A stretch of DNA of 64,000 bases from Bifidobacterium asteroides DSM 20089 (GTDB taxonomy: Bacteria > Actinomycetota > Actinomycetes > Actinomycetales > Bifidobacteriaceae): NCBI RefSeq assembly GCF_002715865.1, contig NZ_CP017696.1, forward strand, positions 1,054,001 to 1,118,000, in the 5' to 3' direction. The notes beneath the pieces were generated by a model. The model had not been told where the DNA came from. It saw only the letters and a list, made by a program, of their open reading frames with translations, and did no database searches. The position numbers were made by a program, and so were the translations under genes. Position 1 is the stretch's first letter. The number at the start of each line of letters is the position of its first letter. This document shows positions 47,849 through 57,033 of this stretch, in pieces.

Positions 47849-49441
47849 ATGACCGGACCCTTGATGAAGACCATGCCCGACGGCCAGCCGCGACCGATGA
47901 CCATGGTCGAGAGCGATTGGCTTGCCAGAACCGTGCTAACTCTGGCGGCAGATGGCCCCGATGCTTTTATGGTTGCCTGTCTTCTGGGCTCGGCCCGAGC
48001 GGCCGACTTGTGCCGAAACCTGATAGAACTTGAAGCACCAAACACGTCGGAGAATGACGGCCCTCATGATGCAGCTCGCAAGAGACTGGATGAACGCTTT
48101 CTGAAGGGAACGGCTCGGTGGGGACGGGAAACGAGCCCTGAAGACCTCATCCGGTTCCACAAGATCAGCAACTCCTGGCGAAGACGCCTGACACCCTTAC
48201 TGGCCATGGACACCGACCAGGTGCGGACCATGATGACCGGCGGAGGCCGATTCTGGGTGATGACCCCAGGCGATCCGTGTTGGCCGGGCCAAGTAGATGA
48301 CCTGGCACGCCGCTCTGATTGGGCTCCTCCCCTCTGCCTGTGGGGACAAGGCAATCCTGAAACATTGGTCTGCTGTGACCGTCCCTTGGCCGTGGTCGGG
48401 TCAAGAACATGTGACGAGTATGGCCGGTCCACCGCTCACCAAATAGCCAGACAGGCTGCCGTCGAAGGCCACCTGGTCGTCTCCGGCGGGGCCATGGGTA
48501 CGGATGCCGCCGCCCACTGGGGAGCCCTTGCCGCTGGTGGCGGGCGTACGGTCGCCGTTTTTGCCGGAGGCTTGCTGCATATGGGTCCCAAACGCAACAG
48601 CCGTCTGTTCGAGAACATTGAGGTAGATGGCGGCGCACTGATCAGCGAGCTGCCGCCCGCCACAATCCCCGAGGCGCGTCGGTTCCTACTACGAAACCGG
48701 ATCATCGCCGCTCTTGCCTCTACCATCGTAGTGGCGCAGGCACGGCACCGATCCGGTGCTCTGAACACAGCCAACTGGGGCGTGGAATTGGGTCGCCGAG
48801 TGCTGGCTGCTCCTGGTAGAATCGACCAGCCGGAAAACACCGGCTGCAACCGACTCATCCATGAGGGGAAAGCGGAGCTGCTCCTGTCGGCATCCGATAT
48901 CCGAGACATCTGCCACCCTGCCCATGGACCACTTCACCCCGGCAGGTCCGCCCGTCAAGAAGCCTCCACTTCAGTCAATACCGCCGAATCACATGATAAT
49001 CAAATGAACAGGCAGAGCAGGCAAAGCACACCGACGATTGACTCCAATCATCCGACGCAGACCATCCACGACGGTCATCTGCACTCAACCGTGCTCAAAC
49101 AATCCCGGACCGATAGAGACGAACCTCCAACCCACTCTCAGCACAGAGAGGATTCTTCAATCCCGCCATCAGATTTAGCGACTGACAATGAATGCAAAAA
49201 AGCGGATGACGAGCGCCTGACCAAGGAAGAGACAACAGTTCTGGCGGCGGTCCGCAACTGTCAGCGTCGGAATGGTCCGCCCATGACGGGCCGGCTTCGC
49301 GCTGAACTGGCTAGGCAGGGACGAGGGCTCTCCGTCAGGCATTTGATGCAACTGCTGGGATCTCTGGAGGTTCGTGGTCTGATCAAGCTGCAGGACGGAT
49401 GCGTCGTGGCTGAGCATCCGAAGAGTCAGGCCTGCCAGTGA
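47849..49441 (+). CDS. dprA: DNA-processing protein DprA with long C-terminal linker
   Basis: A 530-residue protein; usual DprA is about 370. The Rossmann-like domain shows VVGSRTCDEYGRSTAHQIAR near residue 190, VVSGGAMGTDAAAH (about 210) and RNRIIAALASTIVVAQARHRSGAL (about 280), the ssDNA-binding fold that loads RecA in transformation. From about residue 360 to 450 there is a Ser/Thr/His/Asn-rich low-complexity stretch, then a winged-helix-like tail (RLTKEETTVLAAVRN...ELARQGRGLSVRHLMQLLGSLEVRGLIKL). It starts one base after yifB ends. Confidence 0.9.
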   Translation: MTGPLMKTMPDGQPRPMTMVESDWLARTVLTLAADGPDAFMVACLLGSARAADLCRNLIELEAPNTSENDGPHDAARKRLDERFLKGTARWGRETSPEDLIRFHKISNSWRRRLTPLLAMDTDQVRTMMTGGGRFWVMTPGDPCWPGQVDDLARRSDWAPPLCLWGQGNPETLVCCDRPLAVVGSRTCDEYGRSTAHQIARQAAVEGHLVVSGGAMGTDAAAHWGALAAGGGRTVAVFAGGLLHMGPKRNSRLFENIEVDGGALISELPPATIPEARRFLLRNRIIAALASTIVVAQARHRSGALNTANWGVELGRRVLAAPGRIDQPENTGCNRLIHEGKAELLLSASDIRDICHPAHGPLHPGRSARQEASTSVNTAESHDNQMNRQSRQSTPTIDSNHPTQTIHDGHLHSTVLKQSRTDRDEPPTHSQHREDSSIPPSDLATDNECKKADDERLTKEETTVLAAVRNCQRRNGPPMTGRLRAELARQGRGLSVRHLMQLLGSLEVRGLIKLQDGCVVAEHPKSQACQ

Positions 49442-49800
49442 CAGCGATCCAAATCCACTACCCAGCCGTCGGCGCCAGCCGGATCATCGCCACGGGGAGG
49501 AACAAAATGAACACCCTCATCCTCCAGCAGCTGACGCTGACGTTCAGGACCGCCAAAGGCGAATCCCGGGGCCAGAGAACCATCACGGAAGACCACACGA
49601 TGACAGGGAATCACCCCAGGTTCAGGATTGTCATGAAGCGCATAACCCACGAACCTTGCGTTGCGCGGATGCCCAGTCAGGGAGGCGACCTGGCCATAGG
49701 TGGCCACCTTGCCGCGAGGGATCCGCCTGACGACCTGATAAACCTGCTGGGAGAAGGAAAGCTCGGTCATAAAATCCATTTTGCTCGCGTAAGCAGACAT
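49426..49800 (-). CDS. MGMT-type methylated-DNA alkyltransferase domain protein
   Basis: About 124 residues. IPRGKVATYGQVASLTGHPRNARFVGYAL followed by IPCHRVVFRDG and the LLEDEGV tail matches the C-terminal domain of MGMT/Ogt, including the active Cys in PCHRV. It is shorter than full MGMT, as in single-domain proteins. Start codons at 49800, 49779 or 49770 are possible; none has a strong ribosome binding site. Its 3' end overlaps the end of dprA by 16 bases, convergently. Confidence 0.85.
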   Translation of the reverse strand: MSAYASKMDFMTELSFSQQVYQVVRRIPRGKVATYGQVASLTGHPRNARFVGYALHDNPEPGVIPCHRVVFRDGSLAPGFAFGGPERQRQLLEDEGVHFVPPRGDDPAGADGWVVDLDRCHWQA

Positions 49801-49848
49801 GCACTGGTAGGGCCGCCGCTATCAACGGGTCGTGACAGTATCAATGGT

Positions 49849-51750
49849 ATGAATCCGCAGAAGGTCAAGAACCGCTATGATGCCGTCATCGTCGGAGCCG
49901 GAGCGGCCGGGCTGTCAACGGCTCTGGGACTGTATAGAGCTTTAGAGGACACAGAGAGCAAAAGCAGTTTGACGCCAAGGGTCCTGGTCGTCTCCAAGCT
50001 GCAACCTCTACGCTCTCACACCGGCTCAGCAGAGGGCGGTATCGCGGCCAGTCTGGGTAATCAGGAAAAGGACGACTGGCATTGGCACTACTACGACACC
50101 ATCAAGGGCAGCGACTGGCTGGCTGACCAGGACGCCGTGCGGATTCTGGCCGAGCAGGCCCCGGGCATCGTCATCGAACTGGAACATGATGGAGTGGCCT
50201 TCTCAAGAACTGAAGACGGTCACATCGCCCAGAGGAAGTTCGGAGGCCATACTGCGGATTATGGTGGCCATCCAGTCAGGAGAGCAGCCTATGCAGCCGA
50301 CCGTATCGGCCACCAGATTTTGCACGCCCTTTGGCAGCAGTGCCTGCGTCAGGGAGTCGAGTTCGCTGAGGAATGGTATGTGACTGATCTGGTCGTTGAC
50401 CCGCCCGCTGACGACGAATCCGGCGGCCATGCCCGAGGACTGATCGTCCTGGACACCCATGCCGGCAAGCTGCAGACCATCCAAGCCGACAATATCGTCC
50501 TGTGCACGGGCGGGGCCGGCCGACTCTTCCATACGACCTCCAACTCCTGGGATCTGACCGGTGACGGCATGGCGCTCGCCCTGCAGGCCGGCCTGCAGTT
50601 GGAGGATGTGGAGTTCATCCAATTTCACCCCACCGGCCTGGGCCACACTGGCATCCTACTTTCGGAGGCCTCCCGCGCGGAAGGTGGCGTGCTCAGGAAC
50701 AGTCAGGGACGAGCCTTCATGCAGAACTACGCGCCGGGGCACGGCGACCTTGCCGCCAGGGATGTCGTCAGCCGTTCCATCATGGCCGAGATTGATGCAG
50801 GTCACGGAGTGGCCGATCCATCGGACCCTGACGGGCCTCATGATTGCGTCTGGCTGGACATGACCGGCATTGACGGCCAGCGCATGACTGCTCTGCTCCC
50901 CCAGGTCACCGAGACCATCCATCGCTACGCCCATCTGGATCCAACTGTGGATATGGTTCCGGTCAAACCCACCGCCCACTACACCATGGGAGGCATCCCC
51001 ATCACCGATCGGGGCCGCGTCTATCGTTGGCGGGATGGCCGCCGTCGAATCGTCGACGGACTGTACGCTGCTGGGGAGTGTTCCTGTGTCAGCGTTCATG
51101 GAGCCAACCGGCTGGGCGGCAACTCCCTGCTGGATGCCTGCCTCTTTGGCACCAGAACCGGACAGACCATCGCCGCCGTCATGGCCAATTCCGACAAGCC
51201 AAACGACATGGCCGACGCATCTTCACTCACGCAGGTCCTGCAAAGGCGTCAGGCCTTCCTGGACGAGTTGCTGGCTGGCACGAAAAATGCCGAGCCCTCG
51301 GAACCAGCATTGGCCGACAACCAAGGCGAAGAACCCGATACCGGTGACGAGGCCAGCCTGAACAATCCTTACGCGCTGATGGGTCGACTGGGACGGCTGA
51401 TGGAGGAGGCCGTTGCCGTCCGATGCGATCAGGACAGCATCGAAAAGGGTTTGCGCGGCCTGGATCAACTGGATGACGACGCCAGACAGCTACGTGCGCA
51501 CAGCGGTACAGCAGTATTCAACCAGGAGGTGACCGCCATCATGGAGGTGGACAACCTGCTGACCCTGGCCCGGGCTGTGCTGAACGCCAGCCTGCGGCGT
51601 CAGGAATCCCGTGGTGCTCTGTACCGGAGCGATTATCCGCAGCGCGATGACGAACACTATCTGGTTCACACCATGATTGATGCCAAGGAAGACGTCTCCT
51701 GGCAGCCTGTTCATATCGTCGACATGCCTCCCAAGGGCCGCAACTATTGA
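49849..51750 (+). CDS. sdhA: Succinate dehydrogenase/fumarate reductase flavoprotein subunit
   Basis: About 633 residues from ATG 49849. The FAD fold starts VIVGAGAAGLSTALG. RSHTGSAEGGIAASLGN carries the His normally linked covalently to FAD, and HTADYGGHPVRRAAYAADR and HPTGLGHTGILLSEASRAEGG follow. KPTAHYTMGGIPIT and GANRLGGNSLLDA are substrate- and FAD-site motifs. A short acidic insertion interrupts the C-terminal helical domain near residue 480. It interconverts succinate and fumarate with the iron-sulfur subunit encoded 128 bp downstream; membrane-anchor genes are not adjacent. Confidence 0.92.
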   Translation: MNPQKVKNRYDAVIVGAGAAGLSTALGLYRALEDTESKSSLTPRVLVVSKLQPLRSHTGSAEGGIAASLGNQEKDDWHWHYYDTIKGSDWLADQDAVRILAEQAPGIVIELEHDGVAFSRTEDGHIAQRKFGGHTADYGGHPVRRAAYAADRIGHQILHALWQQCLRQGVEFAEEWYVTDLVVDPPADDESGGHARGLIVLDTHAGKLQTIQADNIVLCTGGAGRLFHTTSNSWDLTGDGMALALQAGLQLEDVEFIQFHPTGLGHTGILLSEASRAEGGVLRNSQGRAFMQNYAPGHGDLAARDVVSRSIMAEIDAGHGVADPSDPDGPHDCVWLDMTGIDGQRMTALLPQVTETIHRYAHLDPTVDMVPVKPTAHYTMGGIPITDRGRVYRWRDGRRRIVDGLYAAGECSCVSVHGANRLGGNSLLDACLFGTRTGQTIAAVMANSDKPNDMADASSLTQVLQRRQAFLDELLAGTKNAEPSEPALADNQGEEPDTGDEASLNNPYALMGRLGRLMEEAVAVRCDQDSIEKGLRGLDQLDDDARQLRAHSGTAVFNQEVTAIMEVDNLLTLARAVLNASLRRQESRGALYRSDYPQRDDEHYLVHTMIDAKEDVSWQPVHIVDMPPKGRNY

Positions 51751-51878
51751 TGGACACTGAGCCCAATCTGTCCAGTCAGGCACATACTCGACACCTATCC
51801 TGGTCAGTCGGGGATTAGGATGGAGTCCGCGCACATCAATGGGTATCGGGCCATATCCCGGCAAGGACAGGAGCAACC

Positions 51879-53090
51879 GTGACATCACAGTCCACCGGCT
51901 TAGACGGATCCAAGGCATCCGCACCGGACCGCGATCCTCGTCCGGTGACCTTCCGAATAGCACGGTTTACCCCACGATCTCAATCAGAGCGTCCGGCACG
52001 AACCAACCCATTCGCCAAAAGCAACCCCTTCGCCGCAGCGAGCAACCGACGGGCCCGAGGCCGTCGTTGGACGCAGGAGTATACGATCCGCATCGCCCCG
52101 CAGCGCACCGTTCTGGATGCCCTTCTGCAGATCAAGCGAGAGGTGGATCCCACACTGAACTTCCGGTACTCCTGTGGACATGGCATGTGCGGGTCGGATG
52201 CCGTGCTCATCAACGGCCGCCCGGATTTGCTCTGCACAGCCACCATCGCCGACTGCCTGTCTGCGTCCAGGACCATGCCGAACGCATACACCTCACCCGG
52301 TGTAGCCACTGGAAGCCTACAGGCTCAGCAGCCTCCGGCCTTCCGTCGCACTCGCACAGCGACCCCCCCAAAGGCCGTATCCCCGTCGTCATCGCATTCG
52401 GATTCAGGCTCTGACTCAACGGCCACAGACTTCTCGGCCACAGATCCTACGGAAACTGCAACCGCTACAAAAGCTACAGACCTTACAGATCCACCACACC
52501 CGACTAAAACATCAGGCCATGCAGAATCTTCAGCAGTGGAAATTCGCCCGCTTCCCGGCTTCACCCCGCTCAGAGACCTGATAGTGGACACCGATGCCAT
52601 GTTTGAGCAGATTCGACGCTTCAAGCCTTATCTGCTCCATGATGATTACTCTCCTGATAGCAACCAAAATCACACCGTATCCGGTCAGCAGCAATCCCAT
52701 GATTCTGCCCAGGATCCGTTAGCCAAAGCAGCGAGCCAAGTAGCCCAATCAAAAGCGGCCGATACAAAACCATTGTCGGAATACCGGCAAACTCCGGAAG
52801 AACTGTCCCGGTATGAACTGCTCAGCACCTGTATCGCCTGTGGGCTCTGCCAGGGCGCCTGTCCTATTTATGCGGGCGGTGAGGCCTTCGCCGGTCCGGC
52901 AGCCATGATTGCAGCGGCTCGATTCATCAACGATTCCCGCGACAGCCATCGGCAGGAACGTCTTGAGGCCATTGACCAGGTGGACGGAATCCAGGCATGC
53001 CAGTCCATACGAGCCTGCACCCGACCCTGCCCCAGAGGCATCGACGTGGGTGAAGAGATGTGGAAGCTGGTCGAAGCCGTCAAGGAGTAG
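51879..53090 (+). CDS. sdhB: Succinate dehydrogenase/fumarate reductase iron-sulfur subunit with a long insertion
   Basis: A 403-residue protein starting at GTG 51879 behind AGGACAGGAG; the usual length is about 240-260. The [2Fe-2S] domain shows YSCGHGMCGSDAVLINGRPDLLC near residues 95-115, with Asp at the third ligand as in E. coli. The C-terminal iron-sulfur part has CIACGLCQGACP near 312 and CTRPCPRGID near 385. Between them (about 145-215) lies a Ser/Thr/Ala/Pro-rich polar stretch, and another near 255-300, that normal SdhB lacks. A tail of about 60 residues also precedes the ferredoxin domain. No sdhC or sdhD follows. Confidence 0.9.
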   Translation: MTSQSTGLDGSKASAPDRDPRPVTFRIARFTPRSQSERPARTNPFAKSNPFAAASNRRARGRRWTQEYTIRIAPQRTVLDALLQIKREVDPTLNFRYSCGHGMCGSDAVLINGRPDLLCTATIADCLSASRTMPNAYTSPGVATGSLQAQQPPAFRRTRTATPPKAVSPSSSHSDSGSDSTATDFSATDPTETATATKATDLTDPPHPTKTSGHAESSAVEIRPLPGFTPLRDLIVDTDAMFEQIRRFKPYLLHDDYSPDSNQNHTVSGQQQSHDSAQDPLAKAASQVAQSKAADTKPLSEYRQTPEELSRYELLSTCIACGLCQGACPIYAGGEAFAGPAAMIAAARFINDSRDSHRQERLEAIDQVDGIQACQSIRACTRPCPRGIDVGEEMWKLVEAVKE

Positions 53091-53154
53091 CCAAACTCGT
53101 GCACACACAGGGCGGCATGAGCTGGCGACAGGCTTGTGCCCTCTAGTCGTTACC

Positions 53155-53841
53155 ATGGTTAGCATGGACAAAACCTCGTACAACAACATCGCCAGAGGAT
53201 GGGAATTCGCCGAGGCAAGCGCTCTGAACGTCGAATCCGACAAGTTGCAGACCTTGCGAAGCAAGGCTTCGGAGGCCGGCTTCGCCCAATGCTCCCTGTC
53301 TCAGGGCGCCTTCCTGCAGTTCTTGGCTGGCCGGAACGCTCCGGCTTCCATCATTTTGGTCGGCAACGGCTCCGTGGTCGAAGCCCTGCGCCTGATGACA
53401 GGCCTGCATGGTCATGGCCAGTTCACCGCCGTCGACTCCACAGCCCAAGGCACCTCTCTGATCAAAAAAATATTCGCGGGCATGGAGAAAGCCCACCCAG
53501 GCCTGAGGCTGCGGGCGGTCAACGCTGCTGCCCGAACCTACTTCCCCAGGCTCAACCCCAGCGACTACGATCTTATCGTCGTCTCGGGCAATGGGGACAA
53601 CTACCAACAGGTTATGGACCAGGCTCCACGCCTGCTCAAGGACCGAGGACAGCTGATCTTTACCGATGCCTTCGATCTGCTGGACGAGCCTGACAAGGGC
53701 GGCGTGCTCAACCCGGCCAATAGATCCGAGAAAACGACCACCTTACGCACCATCATGGAAGACATAAGCAAAGACAATGCCTGGGAATCCTGCCTGCTGC
53801 CCATCGGCACGGGCATGATCATGGCCACCCGCGCCCGCTGA
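53155..53841 (+). CDS. O-methyltransferase-like SAM-dependent protein
   Basis: About 228 residues from ATG 53155; ATG 53164 is also possible and neither has a strong ribosome binding site. It resembles class I O-methyltransferases: an N-terminal helical part, IILVGNGSVVEALRLM near residue 65 in place of the usual E-G-T-GS loop, FTAVDSTAQGTSLIKKIF (acidic end of beta-2), DLIVVSGNGDNYQ near 145 and GQLIFTDAFDL near 165. The glycine-rich SAM loop is weaker than in catechol O-methyltransferase relatives. Substrate unknown. Confidence 0.7.
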   Translation: MVSMDKTSYNNIARGWEFAEASALNVESDKLQTLRSKASEAGFAQCSLSQGAFLQFLAGRNAPASIILVGNGSVVEALRLMTGLHGHGQFTAVDSTAQGTSLIKKIFAGMEKAHPGLRLRAVNAAARTYFPRLNPSDYDLIVVSGNGDNYQQVMDQAPRLLKDRGQLIFTDAFDLLDEPDKGGVLNPANRSEKTTTLRTIMEDISKDNAWESCLLPIGTGMIMATRAR

Positions 53842-53859
53842 CTGCCGCTCGCCTAATTT

Positions 53860-54627
53860 TCAGGCACGGTGACGCAGGATAGCCTGGACAGCCTCATCGG
53901 GATCATCAGTGCGGATGACCAGATCGGGATCCAGCTCAGAGATCATGCCCCGCTGCCTCACCGTGTCTGAGATCCAATCGAAGAGCCCCTGCCAGTAGGC
54001 CCTGTCGAAGAGGACGATGGGCATGCTGGGTGCCTTGTGGGTTTGGACCAGGGTCAGCACCTCGAACATCTCGTCCAGGGTGCCGAACCCACCGGGGCAG
54101 ACGATGATGCCCGAGGAGTATTTCATGAACATCATCTTGCGTACGAAGAAGTAGCGGAAGGTGATGCCCAGGTTCACCCAGCGGTTGAGTCCCTGCTCCA
54201 TGGGCAATTCGATGCCCAGGCCGACGGACTTGCCACCGACCTCAGCAGCACCCTTGTTGGCCGCCTCCATGATGCCAGGCCCTCCCCCGGTAATGACCGC
54301 CATCCCAGCCTTGGCCAAGTCGCCGCCCATCTTGCGTGCAGCAGCATAGGTGGGATCATCCTTGCCTGTCCTAGCTGAACCGAAAATGGCGGCTGCCGGC
54401 CCCAGCTCCGCCAACGCACCGAACCCGTCGACGAACTCAGCCTGGATGCGCAGCACCCGCCAGGGATCCATATGCAGCCAGTCCGTGTCACCGCCCGACG
54501 AGAGCAAACCAGCATTGGCGTCCGCCTCGGGAATCATGGGCCCGCGCATGATGACCGGACCGCTGTGGTAGGTCCTGCCAAGGTCCGGGCCTTCGTCGTC
54601 ATTGTGATTGTCAACCATATCCGCCAT
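53860..54627 (-). CDS. LOG-family (TIGR00730) Rossmann-fold protein
   Basis: A 255-residue protein. GGGPGIMEAANKGAAEVGG near residue 120 and CPGGFGTLDEMFEVLTLVQT near residue 175 are the two signature motifs (PGGxGTxxE) of the lysine-decarboxylase-like/LOG family. Many members are nucleoside-monophosphate phosphoribohydrolases, as in cytokinin activation; the bacterial role is usually nucleotide salvage or unknown. Starts at 54627 or 54618 are both possible. Confidence 0.9.
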   Translation of the reverse strand: MADMVDNHNDDEGPDLGRTYHSGPVIMRGPMIPEADANAGLLSSGGDTDWLHMDPWRVLRIQAEFVDGFGALAELGPAAAIFGSARTGKDDPTYAAARKMGGDLAKAGMAVITGGGPGIMEAANKGAAEVGGKSVGLGIELPMEQGLNRWVNLGITFRYFFVRKMMFMKYSSGIIVCPGGFGTLDEMFEVLTLVQTHKAPSMPIVLFDRAYWQGLFDWISDTVRQRGMISELDPDLVIRTDDPDEAVQAILRHRA

Positions 54628-54951
54628 GTACGCATTCCTTCATCGGGCCCCAATCCGAAGGACCCGCTCGATCCTGTTCCGGCTCTCATGATAGCGGCCC
54701 CCGCCGCCCGGCTGGCGGCAAGGTCTGATTCATATCAGGAGAAATAACCGCAGGCGCTGAGGGTAGCGTGGACGAGCTGAATCAGACCAACAGAGTATGG
54801 TGCTGCAGTCCCAGACATGGACAAATAGCCAAGAGAAAAACCGAGTTTGGCCCGCCAACCGTCCTATGGCTGGTGGCATGGATAACTTATGACTTGCTTG
54901 AATATTTCAACTTTCAAACATGTTTAATCAATGACACTTCGGGTTCCAAAC
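54628..54951. other. Intergenic, AT-rising region
   Basis: GC drops toward the ABC-2 genes. A plus-strand frame at 54768-54971 starts at GTG, is 67 codons long, and has no recognisable feature, so it is not called. It marks the passage into DNA of different composition. Confidence 0.4.
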
Positions 54952-55707
54952 TCACTCCACATCCCATTTGAAACCGCGAACCGCCAAAAACACAAGCACT
55001 GCAGTAACAGCAAGCACGATGGAAGTTGAAAGCATAGCGCCCGTTTGCTGCAGAGGATTTTTTGATGCCCAGAAAATGAGATCTCCAAAGAGAGTCGACG
55101 GAATCCATCTGATAACATTCGTCAACCAATCCGGAAGGATGGCGAAGGGTATGGCCAGGCCGCTGAGGAACAAAGCCAACAGTTGCACGAGAGCTCCCAA
55201 GTTGGTTGCCAACTGCGGTGACGAAAGCCAGCCACCCATTAAATACCCCAAGGCAAGGAACATGACCAGGCCCAATAAGGACACGACAAAAACTCGACCT
55301 ACATCCCTAAACGGAAGCAGATTCAGCAATACCGAAGCGCCTACTATGACAAGGATCTGCACGGTCGCCATAATGAGCCTTACAGCCAGATACGTCATCA
55401 AATAGTCTGTTTTTCGGATCGGTGTTGTTGAAAGTACCCGGAGGGCTCCTGATTGCCTGACTTCGGCCAAAGGACCTGCGGTCATGGTCAAAGCTGTACC
55501 GGTCACTGCCAGAAAGAGCGCCATGGGCATAACGAATGGGCTGAAGTCCGGAGCATCAGCCTGTCCTTTCATCATCTCGGACATGAGAAGGAACATTCCC
55601 GCTATGGCAAAAGGGAAAATTATGACAAAAATAAAGTATGAAGTGTTCCTGATTAGTTCACGAGTCTGTAGCGCCAACAAGGGGCGAAGGTGCCTTTTTT
55701 CTATCAT
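54952..55707 (-). CDS. ABC-2 type transporter permease
   Basis: About 251 residues from ATG 55707 (AGGA six bases upstream; a TTG further out is less likely). Six membrane helices fit the ABC-2 fold: FIFVIIFPFAIAGMFLLMS, GTALTMTAGPLAEVRQSGALRVL and the LSGLAIPFAILPDWLTNVIRWIPSTLF segment are typical of NodJ/DrrB-like exporters. It is partnered with the ATPase gene 31 bp upstream. Both genes are AT-richer than core neighbours, and they lie close to the IS-bounded segment with the bacteriocin-like gene, so export or immunity is a possible role (inference). Confidence 0.88.
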   Translation of the reverse strand: MIEKRHLRPLLALQTRELIRNTSYFIFVIIFPFAIAGMFLLMSEMMKGQADAPDFSPFVMPMALFLAVTGTALTMTAGPLAEVRQSGALRVLSTTPIRKTDYLMTYLAVRLIMATVQILVIVGASVLLNLLPFRDVGRVFVVSLLGLVMFLALGYLMGGWLSSPQLATNLGALVQLLALFLSGLAIPFAILPDWLTNVIRWIPSTLFGDLIFWASKNPLQQTGAMLSTSIVLAVTAVLVFLAVRGFKWDVE

Positions 55708-55738
55708 CTGGAGTCCTAACAAAAATGAGTATCATCAA

Positions 55739-56653
55739 TCATTCAAAATCATGCCCGGTCAACTTCACGAAGGCGTCATAAAGGCTTGGTTCGTTCATAT
55801 GTAATTGGGAAACCGCAGGATTGCTCGACAGCACAGCAATAACAGGATCCGTATCGTCGGCACGTATTAAGACGGTTGTCTTATCAACGACTTCCGGTTC
55901 GCCAAAAGTCCGAAGCTTGCTCACAAGATCCGTTATTCCATCTGGCGTTACTTGGCAGGATACCAACGTCCCCTTGGCATGCTTCCTGATGAGTTCCTCC
56001 GGACTGCCTTGGGCTACAGACCGACCATGATCTATCACCGCTACTTCATGGCACAGAACTCGCGCTTCATCTAGATCATGTGTCGATAGGACAATCGTCG
56101 TACCTTCTTCAGCCAGAAACCTAAGCACCTTCCAAAGGTCGTCTCGAGCCATTACATCAAGGCCAGTGGACGGTTCGTCAAGTATGGCTAATTTCGTCCG
56201 CCCTATGATGCATAAACCAACGTTCAGTCGCTGTTTTTGTCCACCTGATAATTTTGCTACTTTGCGGAGCAGCAATTCGTCCAAGCCCATCCATTTTGCG
56301 ACTTGATCCACGTCGCGCGGGTGATCATAAAGACTTGCCCAAAATGACAGTATCTCCCCCACTCTTTCCTGGGGAAAGATAGTGGACTCCTGGGGTTGAA
56401 TACTCACCCGCTGATGAATCCACTGCGAGTCGGTCTGCGGATTCCTGCCAAATATGCTCACAGTTCCGGAAGTCGGTTTTCTCAAGCCGACGGCTATTTC
56501 GAGCGTTGTTGATTTTCCGGCACCGTTAGGGCCCAACAGACCAAAGATGCCCCCTTCAGGGACAATTAGATCAAGGTGATCCAGCGCCTTGATAACCCCT
56601 GCTGGCGTTTCATACTCTTTAACTAGATTGCCAAGTTCTATAGCAGCATTCAT
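55739..56653 (-). CDS. ABC-2 type transporter ATP-binding protein
   Basis: About 304 residues from ATG 56653, which has GGGTGG upstream; GTG 56662 is an alternative. Walker A is LLGPNGAGKSTT, the Q-loop lies in VSIQPQEST, the signature is LSGGQKQRLNVG, Walker B is KLAILDEPSTGLD and the switch His is STHDLDEA. The C-terminal 90 residues form the extra domain usual in DrrA/CcmA-like proteins. Drug, lipid or peptide export is typical for this class. Confidence 0.92.
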   Translation of the reverse strand: MNAAIELGNLVKEYETPAGVIKALDHLDLIVPEGGIFGLLGPNGAGKSTTLEIAVGLRKPTSGTVSIFGRNPQTDSQWIHQRVSIQPQESTIFPQERVGEILSFWASLYDHPRDVDQVAKWMGLDELLLRKVAKLSGGQKQRLNVGLCIIGRTKLAILDEPSTGLDVMARDDLWKVLRFLAEEGTTIVLSTHDLDEARVLCHEVAVIDHGRSVAQGSPEELIRKHAKGTLVSCQVTPDGITDLVSKLRTFGEPEVVDKTTVLIRADDTDPVIAVLSSNPAVSQLHMNEPSLYDAFVKLTGHDFE

Positions 56654-56662
56654 TGGTGCCAC

Positions 56663-57033
56663 CCTTTATGGTAGGTACAGCGGTTCGTTAAAGTTTCATT
56701 GCATTGAGCGGCCAAACCTGCCAGACACTCTTCAAAAACAATAGCACCAATGGTGATTGAAATATATCAGCATCAGAACCACTAGCAGTTATGACCTAAT
56801 GTTCAAGTACCTGTCCACAAATCTAAAGAGGAAAAGGTAACTCAACGCATTGACAAATCGAGCGAACCACCAGTATCTGCCACACATTCATAGAAAGAAG
56901 AAAAAACTCACTTATTAATTCGATCAGCCATCGGCAATACGGAATCTCTGCGGTTCCCCTAATAAGACATCTGCAGCCCCCCCCCCCCCGCAGCCTCTCT
57001 GGCAAAACAAAACACTATCTCCCAGAACCTGGC
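56663..57033. other. Intergenic region with a poly-C(13) tract beside the IS
   Basis: No gene is supportable. A run of 13 C follows CTGCAG at about 56977-56989 and is followed by GCAGCC. Read on the minus strand it is poly-G, like the tracts in the surface-protein genes, but no signal peptide or long frame is attached here. The IS end begins about 45 bp further right, so a former gene may have been broken. Confidence 0.5.

Noticed and set aside
54768-54971. 67-codon plus-strand frame
   Set aside because: GTG start, no ribosome binding site, no family resemblance, and it overlaps the end of the ABC-2 permease gene.
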